Assembly (NCBI GenBank): GCA_023433505.1
Contig: JAEZCO010000116.1
Coordinates: forward strand, 1 to 57,772
DNA: 57,772 bases
Reading direction: 5' to 3'
Source of the DNA: Bacillota bacterium
GTDB lineage: Bacteria > Bacillota > Clostridia > Acetivibrionales > DTU013
A program made the position numbers and the translations under genes. Of the stretch, positions 8,023 to 17,383 are shown one piece after another (position 1 is the stretch's first letter; each line of letters opens with the position of its first letter). The notes beneath the pieces were generated by a model. The model was not told the origin of the DNA and did not search any database. It worked only from the letters and a program-made list of their open reading frames with translations.

Positions 8023-9831
8023 ATGGCAAGTGAAAGACAAAACAAAATCAGGAATTTTTGTATCATTGCACATATCGACCACGGCAAGTCTACTCTGGCA
8101 GACAGGATCATTGAAAAAACCGGTGTTCTGACCTTGCGTGAAATGCAGGAGCAGGTTCTCGACAACATGGATATTGAACGCGAGCGCGGAATTACAATAA
8201 AGGCCCAGGCAGTAAGAATGGTTTACAAGGCCAATGACGGCGGTGAGTATATCTTTAACCTGATTGACACCCCCGGGCATGTGGACTTCAATTATGAGGT
8301 TTCCAGAAGCCTTGCCGCCTGCGAGGGAGCCATATTGGTGGTAGATGCCGCCCAGGGCATAGAGGCCCAGACTTTGGCCAATGTCTATCTTGCCCTTGAG
8401 CATAACCTTGAGATCCTGCCCGTCATTAACAAGATCGACCTGCCCAGCGCCCAGCCGGATCATGTTAAAAAGGAAATCGAGGATGTTATCGGTCTGGATG
8501 CGAAGAATGCACCGCTGGTTTCAGCCAAAAACGGACTGAACATCGAAGAGGTGCTGGAAGCGGTTGTAAGCATCATTCCCCATCCTGAAGGCGATGAATC
8601 GGCGCCTTTGAAGGCATTGATATTCGACTCCTTCTATGACGCCTACAAAGGTGTCATCGTATATGTCCGTGTAAAGCAAGGCACAGTCCGGCAGGGAGAT
8701 ACCGTCAAGATGATGTATACCAAAAAGGAATTTGTCGTGACGGAAGTAGGCTATTTCAGGCCCGGCCAGTATACGCCCTGCGGAGAACTCCTTGCCGGCG
8801 ATGTAGGATATATTGCCGCCAGTATCAAAAATGTAAGGGACACGCGGGTCGGCGATACCGTTACTCTTGCCGGCAATCCTGCTGCCGAGCCCTTGCCCGG
8901 GTATAAGAAAGTGAATTCCATGGTTTTCTGCGGCATATATCCGGCGGACGGCGCCAAATACGGCGACCTCCGGGACGCCCTTGAAAAGCTGCAGCTCAAT
9001 GACGCCGCCCTCACCTTTGAGCCTGAATCGTCGGTGGCTCTGGGATTTGGTTTCCGGTGCGGTTTCCTGGGACTGCTGCATCTCGAGATTATCCAGGAAA
9101 GACTTGAAAGAGAATATGACCTGGACCTTGTTACTACGGCTCCAAGCGTTATTTACAGAATCACCAATACCGACGGCGAGGTTTTGAATATCGACAATCC
9201 CACCAATTTACCTGCGCCGACCTTGATTGAGAAAATGGAAGAACCGATGACGAAATCTACCATTATGACTCCGGTGGAATACGTAGGAAGCATAATGGAG
9301 CTGGCACAGGAACGCCGCGGTATTTACAAGGACATGTCCTACATCGATGAGAAGCGTGTAATCCTGACCTATGAATTGCCGCTAAACGAGATTATTTATG
9401 ATTTCTTTGACGCCCTCAAATCCAGGACCCGGGGATATGCATCCTTTGACTACGAGCTTATAGGCTATAGGGAGTCTGATCTGGTAAAGCTGGACATTCT
9501 GCTGAACGGGGAGATTGTGGACGCCCTATCCTTCATTGTGCATACGGAAAAAGCCTATGCAAGGGGAAGAAGAATCGCTGAGAAGCTGAAGGACGCCATA
9601 CACAGGCAGCAGTTTGAAATTCCCATCCAGGCTTGTATCGGCGGGAAGATCATCGCCAGGGAAACCGTCAAGGCATACAGAAAAGACGTTCTTGCCAAGT
9701 GCTACGGCGGCGATATCACCCGTAAGAAAAAGCTTCTTGAAAAACAAAAGGAAGGGAAGCGGCGTATGCGCCAGGTAGGCTCCGTAGAAGTTCCGCAGGA
9801 AGCATTCATGAGCGTTCTCAAGCTGGATTAG
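8023..9831 (+). CDS. lepA: Elongation factor 4 (LepA), back-translocating ribosomal GTPase
   Basis: LepA binds stalled ribosomes and helps translation under stress. The 602-residue length is standard. The G1 loop is AHIDHGKSTLAD (near residues 13-24), G3 is DTPGHVDF and G4 is NKID. The LepA-specific C-terminus ends in a lysine/arginine-rich segment (TRKKKLLEKQKEGKRRMRQVG). AGAGGA lies before ATG 8023. The PHP gene follows after 8 bases, so the two are co-transcribed. Confidence 0.97.
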   Translation: MASERQNKIRNFCIIAHIDHGKSTLADRIIEKTGVLTLREMQEQVLDNMDIERERGITIKAQAVRMVYKANDGGEYIFNLIDTPGHVDFNYEVSRSLAACEGAILVVDAAQGIEAQTLANVYLALEHNLEILPVINKIDLPSAQPDHVKKEIEDVIGLDAKNAPLVSAKNGLNIEEVLEAVVSIIPHPEGDESAPLKALIFDSFYDAYKGVIVYVRVKQGTVRQGDTVKMMYTKKEFVVTEVGYFRPGQYTPCGELLAGDVGYIAASIKNVRDTRVGDTVTLAGNPAAEPLPGYKKVNSMVFCGIYPADGAKYGDLRDALEKLQLNDAALTFEPESSVALGFGFRCGFLGLLHLEIIQERLEREYDLDLVTTAPSVIYRITNTDGEVLNIDNPTNLPAPTLIEKMEEPMTKSTIMTPVEYVGSIMELAQERRGIYKDMSYIDEKRVILTYELPLNEIIYDFFDALKSRTRGYASFDYELIGYRESDLVKLDILLNGEIVDALSFIVHTEKAYARGRRIAEKLKDAIHRQQFEIPIQACIGGKIIARETVKAYRKDVLAKCYGGDITRKKKLLEKQKEGKRRMRQVGSVEVPQEAFMSVLKLD

Positions 9832-9839
9832 GTGATCAG

Positions 9840-10640
9840 ATGTACTACGATGCACACATACATTCTACACACTCCTCCGATGGCAAGTCGCCTTTAGGGG
9901 ATTACACCGCTGCCGTTGACCAGGAGAAAATTTCAGGGATAGGCTTTGCCGAACACCTGGACCTTATGCCGGAATGCGGTTCCTACGGTTTGTTGAATCC
10001 GCCGGTTTACTTTGCGGAGGTGGCGGCTTTAAAAGACAGAGGGTATGATTTTCACGCCGGCTGTGAAATAGATTTCAACAAAAAGGCCCAGCAGGTCATT
10101 CTGGAGCATCTTGAGAAATACAAATACGAGTTTACAATGTGCTCCATCCATATGATCGACGGTTTTTCAATTTCAGACCGCGTATACATACCTGCCATTG
10201 ACAATATGCAAAAGCTCAGGTACCTCATTGAAAGGTATTATGAAGAGTTCAGGTATAGCCTTGAAGTCGATGTCTTTGACGTTATCGGGCATGTCGGCGT
10301 TTTCAAAAGATATCTGGGGGAAGCATACTATCGGCAGGAGAGCCTGCAGCAGCTTGTTAAGGCTGCGGAATACGAGCTTGCCCTGATGTGTGCCCGGTCA
10401 GGAAAGATTGTTGAGGTAAATACCTCCGGTCTTTATTCCCCCCTTGGGGAAACACTGCCGGGGAAAGCCTTCCTGGAGCTTTATTACGGCTTCGGAGGCA
10501 GAAATGTCTGCGTAGGAAGCGATGCCCACAACAGCAAGGACGCCGGCAGGGGAATGAAGGAAGCTCATGAGTTATTGAAGGAAGCGGGCTTCAAATATAC
10601 CATGCTTCCCTGGGACAGAGAACACCCTTTGAAGCTTTAA
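9840..10640 (+). CDS. PHP-domain phosphoesterase, histidinol-phosphatase (HisJ/HisK) type
   Basis: The 266-residue PHP protein begins MYYDAHIHSTHSSDGK, the first metal-binding motif (His6, His8). Later metal-ligand motifs are FAEHLD, GCEIDF, IGHVGVF and VGSDAH. This class includes histidinol-phosphate phosphatases of Firmicutes. No other his biosynthesis genes are nearby except the specialised hisH2/hisF2 some 38 kb away. A different phosphomonoester substrate is therefore possible. Confidence 0.8.
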   Translation: MYYDAHIHSTHSSDGKSPLGDYTAAVDQEKISGIGFAEHLDLMPECGSYGLLNPPVYFAEVAALKDRGYDFHAGCEIDFNKKAQQVILEHLEKYKYEFTMCSIHMIDGFSISDRVYIPAIDNMQKLRYLIERYYEEFRYSLEVDVFDVIGHVGVFKRYLGEAYYRQESLQQLVKAAEYELALMCARSGKIVEVNTSGLYSPLGETLPGKAFLELYYGFGGRNVCVGSDAHNSKDAGRGMKEAHELLKEAGFKYTMLPWDREHPLKL

Positions 10641-10705
10641 CTGTTTTTAACGGTGATTGATCAACATCTTATATACATTGAGCAAACGGGAAGAATGATG
10701 GTTAA

Positions 10706-11842
10706 ATGAAGAAAGAAATTGGATTATATCTACACGTACCCTTCTGCAAATCAAAATGCCATTATTGCGACTTCAATTCCCAATCAGGAAAGGAAGCCCT
10801 CATTGAGCCCTATTTTAATGCGGTTGGGCAGGAAATGCGCAATTGTTCAAGCAGCGCCGGGGACTGTATTGTCAGTTCCGTTTTTATCGGGGGCGGCACT
10901 CCTTCCCTGGTTGATGCAAAATATATTTATCAATTGATGAATACCTGCAGACAATACTTTGAAATTGGCAGCGGAGCTGAAATCACAATCGAATCCAATC
11001 CCGGCACGGTAAATTATGAGAAGCTTCTTTCCTACCGGGTCAATGGAATAAACCGCCTGAGCATGGGCTTGCAGGCATGCCAGGAAAGCCTTCTGAAAAA
11101 GCTCGGAAGGATCCATTCCGCGGAGGACTTCACGGACAATCTTGCTGCGGCAAGAAAAGCCGGCTTTAAAAACATCAACGGAGATTTGATTTTCGGCATC
11201 CCCGGGCAAAGCATGAACGACTGGAGCGAAACCGTCAGGAGCGTTATCAAATGCGGGCTTCCCCATATTTCCTGCTATAGCTTGAAAATCGAAGAAGAGA
11301 CGCCTTTTCACAGCATGCTCCTGTCAGGAAGCCTCCAGCCCGCCGATGAAGAACTGGACAGAAAAATGTACCGGCATGCGGTGGATGAACTGAAAAGACA
11401 TGGGTATATTCATTACGAAATATCCAATTTTGCCCTCCCGGGCTTCGAATGTAGGCATAACATGGTTTATTGGAATGCAGCGGAATATCTGGGGATCGGC
11501 GCCGGTGCACATTCCTATATGGCCGGTAAAAGATACAACAATATTTACACTATTGAAGAATATATCGATACCATGGCAAAGGCCGGCAGCGCAGCGGAAA
11601 ATATACAGGACATTGACGTAAACGAGTCCATGTCGGAATATATGATCCTTGGGTTAAGGCTTGTCGATGGGGTCAGTTTTGAGCAATTCGAACAAAGATA
11701 TGGCGTGAATGTTTTCAGTAGATATGAAAAGCAAATTGCAAAAATGGTAAAAAAGCAGCTGTTGGAGCTGGAGGGCGGCAGGCTAAGGCTTACCCCTTAC
11801 GGGCTGGATGTTGCGAATTGCGTTTTTGAGGAATTTATTTAA
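10706..11842 (+). CDS. hemW: Heme chaperone HemW (radical SAM, coproporphyrinogen oxidase-like)
   Basis: The 378-residue radical SAM protein has its Fe-S motif CKSKCHYC near the start, preceded by LYLHVPFC as in HemW/HemN. Further family marks are GGGTPS, NPGT and the HemW C-terminal domain. Position between lepA and hrcA is the classic Firmicutes order for hemW, which is a heme-trafficking chaperone rather than the true oxidase HemN. Confidence 0.93.
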   Translation: MKKEIGLYLHVPFCKSKCHYCDFNSQSGKEALIEPYFNAVGQEMRNCSSSAGDCIVSSVFIGGGTPSLVDAKYIYQLMNTCRQYFEIGSGAEITIESNPGTVNYEKLLSYRVNGINRLSMGLQACQESLLKKLGRIHSAEDFTDNLAAARKAGFKNINGDLIFGIPGQSMNDWSETVRSVIKCGLPHISCYSLKIEEETPFHSMLLSGSLQPADEELDRKMYRHAVDELKRHGYIHYEISNFALPGFECRHNMVYWNAAEYLGIGAGAHSYMAGKRYNNIYTIEEYIDTMAKAGSAAENIQDIDVNESMSEYMILGLRLVDGVSFEQFEQRYGVNVFSRYEKQIAKMVKKQLLELEGGRLRLTPYGLDVANCVFEEFI

Positions 11843-11893
11843 CGGTAGCCGGTTAAAGGTCAGAGAAAGTCAGAAAAAAAGTAAATAAAACTA

Positions 11894-11928
11894 TTGACAA
11901 AAAAAACCCAAGGTGGTATTTTTATAAT
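11894..11928 (+). promoter_or_regulatory. Promoter of the hrcA-grpE-dnaK operon
   Basis: A perfect TTGACA at 11894-11899 is followed 17 bases later by TATTTT (11917-11922). A perfect TATAAT overlaps just downstream (11923-11928). The sigma-A promoter ends directly against the CIRCE operator, as expected for HrcA repression. Confidence 0.75.
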
Positions 11929-11931
11929 ATG

Positions 11932-11958
11932 TTAGCACTCGTACAGTAAGAGTGCTAA
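11932..11958 (+). promoter_or_regulatory. CIRCE operator (HrcA binding site)
   Basis: TTAGCACTC, nine spacer bases, GAGTGCTAA match the CIRCE consensus perfectly. The site lies between the promoter and hrcA, so HrcA represses its own operon and heat shock relieves the block. Confidence 0.98.
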
Positions 11959-12074
11959 CAAGTTTCAGGCATCAGGCCCAGGCCGGAGCTGTCTGAAAGC
12001 TGGCGGGGCTTGACTCCCCGGGATTTTGTATGAATGAGGGAAGACAAGTCCCTGCATTAGAGTGGGGTGAATCG

Positions 12075-13127
12075 ATGTTTTTGGATGATAGAAAAAGATT
12101 AATATTGCAGGCCATCATCGACGATTACATCAATACGGCCGAGCCTATAGGATCACGCACCATTGCCCGGAAACACGAGCTGGGCTTGAGTTCCGCCACG
12201 ATAAGGAATGAGATGGCGGATCTGGAGGAAATGGGATATCTGGCTCAGCCCCATACCTCATCGGGAAGGGTGCCGTCGGATAAAGGCTACAGGCTGTATG
12301 TCGATCACTTGATGACAGTGAAGGAATTAAGTCTCGACGAGGTGGAAAGCATAAGAGCAGCAATGGAGACACGGATTAACGAATTGAGCCAGTTGATCAG
12401 GCAGGCCTCTGTCGTTATGTCCCGCTTCACCAGGTACACCTCCATGGCAATCACACCGCAGATGAAAAAGAGTATTCTCAAAGCGCTGCAGGTGGTGCCC
12501 ATTGAAAGCGGAAAGGCTCTGGTCGTAGTGGTTACCAATGCCGGTATAGTTAGAAACCAGCTGGTAAAACTATCGGTAAACGTTATGCCCGACGTACTTA
12601 TAAGTATTTCGAATATGCTGAATGAAAAGCTCAGCGGCCTTTCCCTGGAACAGATCGGCGGGAAGGTGATCAATGAGCTGGAGGAAGAAACCGGCGTGCC
12701 CAAGGAGATTCTGCTGCCTGTACTGGAAGGCATGGCGGAATGCATAAACCTGATCGACAATCCGGAAGTATATCTTGACGGGACTACCAACATTTTTAAT
12801 TATCCGGAATTCAGGGATGTGATCAAGGCCAGGGAGTTCATGAACATCATGGAGGAGAAAGCAAACCTTTGCAGGCTTCTGGCGGATTCCATCGAAAAAG
12901 GCGGCGTCACCGTACGGATCGGCTCGGAGAATGACATTACGGGAATCAAGGAATGCAGCCTTGTCACGACAAATTACAATCTGGGAGATATCTTCATCGG
13001 TTCAATCGGAGTTATCGGGCCTACCCGGATGGAGTATCCCAGGGTAGTTTCGTCCATGAAGCATATACGGAAAATGATCAACCATGAAATCAATAAATTG
13101 CTTGGAACCTATCTGGACGATGATTAG
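12075..13127 (+). CDS. hrcA: Heat-inducible transcription repressor HrcA
   Basis: HrcA binds CIRCE and represses class I heat-shock genes; GroE helps keep it folded. Start ATG 12075 (MFLDDRKRLILQAII) has GTGGGGTGA upstream and gives 350 residues, the usual length. An in-frame ATG at 12030 lacks an RBS. The N-terminal winged helix includes GSRTIARKHELGLSSATIRN and SSGRVPSDKGYR. The GAF-like C-terminal domain follows. A GC-rich hairpin (CGGGG / CCCCG near 12014-12030) lies in the leader. Confidence 0.97.
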   Translation: MFLDDRKRLILQAIIDDYINTAEPIGSRTIARKHELGLSSATIRNEMADLEEMGYLAQPHTSSGRVPSDKGYRLYVDHLMTVKELSLDEVESIRAAMETRINELSQLIRQASVVMSRFTRYTSMAITPQMKKSILKALQVVPIESGKALVVVVTNAGIVRNQLVKLSVNVMPDVLISISNMLNEKLSGLSLEQIGGKVINELEEETGVPKEILLPVLEGMAECINLIDNPEVYLDGTTNIFNYPEFRDVIKAREFMNIMEEKANLCRLLADSIEKGGVTVRIGSENDITGIKECSLVTTNYNLGDIFIGSIGVIGPTRMEYPRVVSSMKHIRKMINHEINKLLGTYLDDD

Positions 13128-13171
13128 TTGTAAAAAAAATATGGGAAGACTGGAGGAACAACAGGTAAACA

Positions 13172-13771
13172 ATGAAGGGAAAAAAAGAATATCAGGACGC
13201 AAAGGAAGAGAAGCTAACGATGGATGAGAATGTGACCGGGAACGGCGTCGATGCGGCGGCAGAAGGCAATTGCGGGAAGGACGCGGCAGATGACAAAACC
13301 TTGAAGGAACTGGACAGCTTGAAGGCTGAGCTGGAAGAAAAAAATAAAAAAATCGATGAATACCTGGACAGACTGCAAAGGTCGGCAGCGGAATTTGACA
13401 ATTTCAAAAAGAGGACCATCCGGGAAAAGGATTCGCTTTATACTGAGGCTGTGAGTGATGTAGTCGCTGGGATACTGCCAGTAATAGACAATCTGGAAAG
13501 AGCGCTGCAGGCCTGCTCCGCAGATAATGGGCTTCAGTCCTTGAAAGAAGGGGTTGAGCTGGTATACCGGCAAATGAAGGATTCCTTGAAGAATATCGGA
13601 GTGGAGGAAATAAACTCCTGCGAGGCGTGTTTTGATCCCCAGCTGCACAATGCGGTAATGCATGTGGAAGACGAGGCCTGCGGACAGAATGTGGTGGTCG
13701 AGGAATTCCAAAAAGGATATGTTTATAAGGACAAAGTCATAAGGCATAGTATGGTAAAGGTTGCAAACTGA
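13172..13771 (+). CDS. grpE: Nucleotide exchange factor GrpE
   Basis: GrpE is a homodimer that releases ADP from DnaK. The 199-residue product has a charged, low-complexity N-terminus, a long coiled coil (about residues 45-95) and the C-terminal beta wing ending HSMVKVAN. GGAGG lies about 16 bases before ATG 13172, which is far; ATG 13220 with GGAAGAG upstream is a possible alternative start. It stands between hrcA and dnaK as expected. Confidence 0.95.
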   Translation: MKGKKEYQDAKEEKLTMDENVTGNGVDAAAEGNCGKDAADDKTLKELDSLKAELEEKNKKIDEYLDRLQRSAAEFDNFKKRTIREKDSLYTEAVSDVVAGILPVIDNLERALQACSADNGLQSLKEGVELVYRQMKDSLKNIGVEEINSCEACFDPQLHNAVMHVEDEACGQNVVVEEFQKGYVYKDKVIRHSMVKVAN

Positions 13772-13890
13772 TTTCGTCCGGCGGCGGTAAATTATTTCTC
13801 CTGAGGCAGGGTTTTGCCCGGAAGGTCAAAGAAAATCAAAATCAATAATAACATATACTTATATAGTAAAAAATACTGGGAGGTAAAATT

Positions 13891-15750
13891 ATGGCAAAAG
13901 TAATAGGAATAGATCTTGGAACTACCAACTCATGCGTAGCGGTTATGGAAGGCGGCGAGCCTGTTGTCATACCAAATGCGGAGGGTAACAGGACCACTCC
14001 GTCGGTGGTCGCTTTTTCAAAAACCGGAGAAAGACTGGTAGGCCAGGTGGCAAAAAGACAGTCAATAACCAATCCGGAGAGGACCGTCATATCCATCAAA
14101 AGAGATATGGGCACCGACCGCAAGGTCAAAATCGATGACAAGGCGCATACACCTCAGGAAATTTCCGCGATGATCCTGCAAAAGCTGAAGGCAGACGCTG
14201 AAGCTTATCTTGGTGAAACAGTTTCCCAAGCGGTTATTACGGTGCCTGCATATTTCAGCGATTCACAGAGGCAGGCAACAAAGGACGCCGGCAGAATTGC
14301 AGGACTTGAAGTTATGAGGATCATCAACGAGCCGACGGCGGCTGCGCTTGCCTATGGCCTTGACAAGGAGCATGACCAGAAAATCATGGTATTCGACCTG
14401 GGCGGCGGTACCTTCGACGTATCCGTTCTCGAAATCGGCGACGGAGTGTTTGAAGTTCTTGCAACCAACGGCAACAACCGGCTGGGCGGAGATGACTTCG
14501 ACCAGAGAGTCATTGATTTTCTTGCCGATTCCTTTAAGAGAGAAAACGGCATTGACCTGAGAAATGACAGAATGGCAATGCAAAGGTTGAAAGAAGCTGC
14601 TGAGAAAGCCAAAATCGAGCTTTCAGGCGTTACCACCACCAACATAAATCTTCCGTTTATCACGGCGGATGCAAGCGGCCCGAAGCACCTTGACCTGACC
14701 CTTACAAGGGCGAAATTCGACGAGCTTACCTCCGACCTGGTGGAGAAGACCATGGGACCGACCAAGCAGGCAATGCAGGACGCAGGGCTGACACCCGATA
14801 AAATTGATAAAATATTGATGGTTGGCGGATCTACAAGGACTCCCGCCGTCCAGGAAGCAGTCAAGAAATATCTTGGGAAGGACCCTTTCAAGGGGATCAA
14901 CCCTGACGAATGTGTGGCCGTTGGTGCTGCAATACAGGCAGGTGTTCTTACGGGTGAGGTAAAAGATCTTCTTCTCCTTGACGTTACGCCGCTTTCACTT
15001 GGAATAGAGACCCTGGGCGGAGTATTTACGAAGCTCATCGACCGGAATACCACCATTCCTTCCAAAAAGAGCCAGATATTCTCCACTGCAGCCGACGGAC
15101 AGACAAGTGTTGAAGTCCACGTGCTTCAGGGCGAAAGGGAAATGGCTGCCTATAACAAAACCTTGGGAAGGTTCCAGCTCACAGGAATCCCGCCGGCTCC
15201 GAGAGGCGTGCCTCAAATCGAAGTGTCCTTCGATATAGATGCCAACGGTATCGTCCATGTATCTGCAAAGGACCTTGGTACCGGTAATGAGCAGAAGGTT
15301 ACCATTACTGCTTCCACCAATCTTTCCGACGCTGAAATCGACAAAGCCGTCAAGGAAGCGGAAAAACATGCTGCCGAAGACAAGCAGAAAAAGGAAGAAA
15401 TCGACGTAAGAAATAACGCGGATTCCATGGTTTACCAGTCCGAAAAGACCATTAAGGACCTTGGAGACAAGCTGAGCGCTGAGGACAAGGCGAAAGTCGA
15501 AGCGGAAGCAAATACAGTGAAGGAAGCTCTTAAAGGGACTGACCTTGAACGGATTAAAAAGGCTACCGAAGCATTGACCCAGGTATTCTACGATATATCT
15601 GCCAAGATCTATCAGCAGAATCCCGGCGCCCAGGGCGGTCCCAATCCCGGCGCAGGCTTCGGCGGAGATCAGGGAGCCGGTCCGGATCACGGCGGGCAGG
15701 ACAATGTTTACGATGCGGATTACAAGGTAGTCGATGACGACAAGAAGTAA
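13891..15750 (+). CDS. dnaK: Chaperone DnaK (Hsp70)
   Basis: This 619-residue Hsp70 has the ATPase opening GIDLGTTNSCVAV, the phosphate motif DLGGGTFDVS and the linker LLLLDVTPLS. The substrate-binding domain and alpha-helical lid follow, ending in a Gly/Asn/Pro-rich tail with DADYKVVDDDKK. GGGAGG lies 8 bases before the ATG. An R1 repeat begins 16 bases after its stop, on the opposite strand. Confidence 0.98.
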   Translation: MAKVIGIDLGTTNSCVAVMEGGEPVVIPNAEGNRTTPSVVAFSKTGERLVGQVAKRQSITNPERTVISIKRDMGTDRKVKIDDKAHTPQEISAMILQKLKADAEAYLGETVSQAVITVPAYFSDSQRQATKDAGRIAGLEVMRIINEPTAAALAYGLDKEHDQKIMVFDLGGGTFDVSVLEIGDGVFEVLATNGNNRLGGDDFDQRVIDFLADSFKRENGIDLRNDRMAMQRLKEAAEKAKIELSGVTTTNINLPFITADASGPKHLDLTLTRAKFDELTSDLVEKTMGPTKQAMQDAGLTPDKIDKILMVGGSTRTPAVQEAVKKYLGKDPFKGINPDECVAVGAAIQAGVLTGEVKDLLLLDVTPLSLGIETLGGVFTKLIDRNTTIPSKKSQIFSTAADGQTSVEVHVLQGEREMAAYNKTLGRFQLTGIPPAPRGVPQIEVSFDIDANGIVHVSAKDLGTGNEQKVTITASTNLSDAEIDKAVKEAEKHAAEDKQKKEEIDVRNNADSMVYQSEKTIKDLGDKLSAEDKAKVEAEANTVKEALKGTDLERIKKATEALTQVFYDISAKIYQQNPGAQGGPNPGAGFGGDQGAGPDHGGQDNVYDADYKVVDDDKK

Positions 15751-15765
15751 GTGACCCTCGACACC

Positions 15766-15921
15766 TTATAACGACCTAATTCAAAGGAAATTTGTCGTAT
15801 GTAGACAAATTTCCTTACATTAGCGGAGTTTCAAGGAGGCAGGAGATATACCCACTGCTTGAACACCAATTCAGTACCCGCCACTTATCGAAGTGGAGGA
15901 TATTATTGATACCTCGTTATA
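15766..15921 (-). repeat. R1 interspersed element, copy B (full length, 156 bp)
   Basis: This is the complete element in reverse orientation between dnaK and dnaJ. Its ends are TTATAACGAC and CCTCGTTATA, which form an imperfect terminal inverted repeat. Internal hairpins read on the minus strand are CCACTT-CGAT-AAGTGG, then one around GCAG/CTGC, then a perfect 13-bp stem AAGGAAATTTGTC / GACAAATTTCCTT. It aligns with copy C over its whole length but with different stem sequences. Confidence 0.85.
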
Positions 15922-15936
15922 TAGGCTAAGTACACT

Positions 15937-15965
15937 AGGGGCGGATTCCATATCCGCCCTTTTCC
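15937..15965 (+). terminator. Rho-independent terminator downstream of dnaK
   Basis: GGGCGGAT, a 5-base loop and ATCCGCCC are followed by TTTT. It separates dnaK from dnaJ transcription. Confidence 0.75.
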
Positions 15966-16025
15966 GTAGTAAATGCGGTATAGACGGCAATAAATTTTTA
16001 ACTGTTATCTTTATTGTGCATATGT

Positions 16026-16031
16026 TATAAT
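16026..16031 (+). promoter_or_regulatory. Probable -10 box (TATAAT) for dnaJ
   Basis: TATAAT stands 50 bases before the dnaJ start, downstream of the dnaK terminator. The best -35 at 17 bases is a weak TGTTAT. No CIRCE copy is seen here, so dnaJ may be partly outside HrcA control. The 15751-16080 gap holds only repeat B, the terminator and this promoter. Confidence 0.4.
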
Positions 16032-16080
16032 ATATCGGATGTACACGAAGTGTTTATATTAATGATTGGAGTTGGTAGTA

Positions 16081-17229
16081 TTGGCACCGTCCAAGAGGGA
16101 CTATTACGAGGTCCTTGGAGTAGAAAGAAATGCATCGGATGCTGAAATAAAGAAGGCATACAGGAAAGTTGCAAAGCAGTACCATCCGGATGTTAACAAG
16201 GATGACAAAAGCGCGGAATCGAAGTTTAAAGAAGCGAATGAAGCTTATGAAATATTGAGTGATCCACAGAAAAAAGCCCGCTATGATCAATACGGCCACG
16301 CAGGTGTAGATCCCAACGGCTTCGCCGGAGGAGCCGGCGGTTTTGGCGATTTTGATTTTGGAGGAATCGGGGACATCTTCGAATCATTTTTCGGCGGCTC
16401 CGGCGGCTTCGGAAGGTCCTCCCGGTCAAAGAACGGCCCTCAAAAGGGCTCCGATTTGAAATACTCCATGGAGCTTTCCTTTGAAGAAGCGGCCTTTGGC
16501 ATTGAGCGTGAAATCTCCATCAACCGAATGGAGGCCTGCGTCACCTGCAGCGGCTCGGGAGCAAAGCCGGGGACCAACGCCAGCACCTGCCAGCACTGCG
16601 GTGGCTCGGGACAGGTGCAGGTCAAGCAGAGTACGCCCTTTGGACAGTTTGTCAACGTAAAAACCTGTGATGTCTGCAGAGGCGAAGGCAAAGTCATAGC
16701 CAATCCCTGTACGGTTTGCAACGGTAAGGGTAAAGTCAAAAAGAGCGTTAAATTAAAGCTGAATGTCCCGGCAGGCATCGACGACGGACAGACCATTTCC
16801 CTTAGGGGCGAGGGCGAGCCAGGCACAAAAGGCGGGCCGTCGGGCGATTTGTATGTGACCATCAGAGTACGCCAGCATGCGATCTTCAAACGCCAGGGAA
16901 ACGATGTGATCTGCGAAATGCCCATAACATTTGTTCAAGCGGCGCTGGGGGCAGAGCTGGAAGTACCGACCCTGGACGGAAAGGTAAGATATACCATACC
17001 CGAGGGCACGCAGACAGGCTCCGTTTTCCGCCTGAAGAGCAAGGGGATTCCTTTCCTCCGCGGCAACGGGCGCGGGGATCAATATATAAAGGTGGAAATT
17101 GATGTGCCGAAAAAGCTGAATGATCGGCAAAAAGCAATTTTAAAAGAATTTGCGGACATCAGCGGCGATGATATCCATGACCAGCGCAAGGGCTTTTTTG
17201 AAAAGATGAAGGACGCCCTGGGCATGTAG
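16081..17229 (+). CDS. dnaJ: Chaperone DnaJ (Hsp40)
   Basis: DnaJ delivers substrates to DnaK and stimulates its ATPase. I place the start at TTG 16081 (APSKRDYYEVLGV follows) with GGAG 9 bases upstream, giving 382 residues. Domains in order are a J domain with HPD (about residues 5-70), a Gly/Phe-rich linker, and four zinc repeats CVTCSGSG, CQHCGGSG, CDVCRGEG and CTVCNGKG. The C-terminal substrate-binding and dimer domains follow. It is separated from dnaK by a repeat, a terminator and its own promoter. Confidence 0.96.
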   Translation: MAPSKRDYYEVLGVERNASDAEIKKAYRKVAKQYHPDVNKDDKSAESKFKEANEAYEILSDPQKKARYDQYGHAGVDPNGFAGGAGGFGDFDFGGIGDIFESFFGGSGGFGRSSRSKNGPQKGSDLKYSMELSFEEAAFGIEREISINRMEACVTCSGSGAKPGTNASTCQHCGGSGQVQVKQSTPFGQFVNVKTCDVCRGEGKVIANPCTVCNGKGKVKKSVKLKLNVPAGIDDGQTISLRGEGEPGTKGGPSGDLYVTIRVRQHAIFKRQGNDVICEMPITFVQAALGAELEVPTLDGKVRYTIPEGTQTGSVFRLKSKGIPFLRGNGRGDQYIKVEIDVPKKLNDRQKAILKEFADISGDDIHDQRKGFFEKMKDALGM

Positions 17230-17274
17230 GATTTAAGTGTCGGTCATTGCAGGCTTGCAGCCTGTAATTTTGTT

Positions 17275-17299
17275 AGGGCGGCCAGTGGTCGCCCTTTTC
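17275..17299 (+). terminator. Rho-independent terminator after dnaJ
   Basis: AGGGCGGCC, loop AGT, GGTCGCCCT (one wobble) is followed by TTT. Confidence 0.7.
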
Positions 17300-17383
17300 A
17301 TAGGCCTTTTATAAAGAGAGATACGGAACTGACGCGATGATTTTCAAGACCAAATGAAAAATTGAAAGAAAAGGAAACATTCA

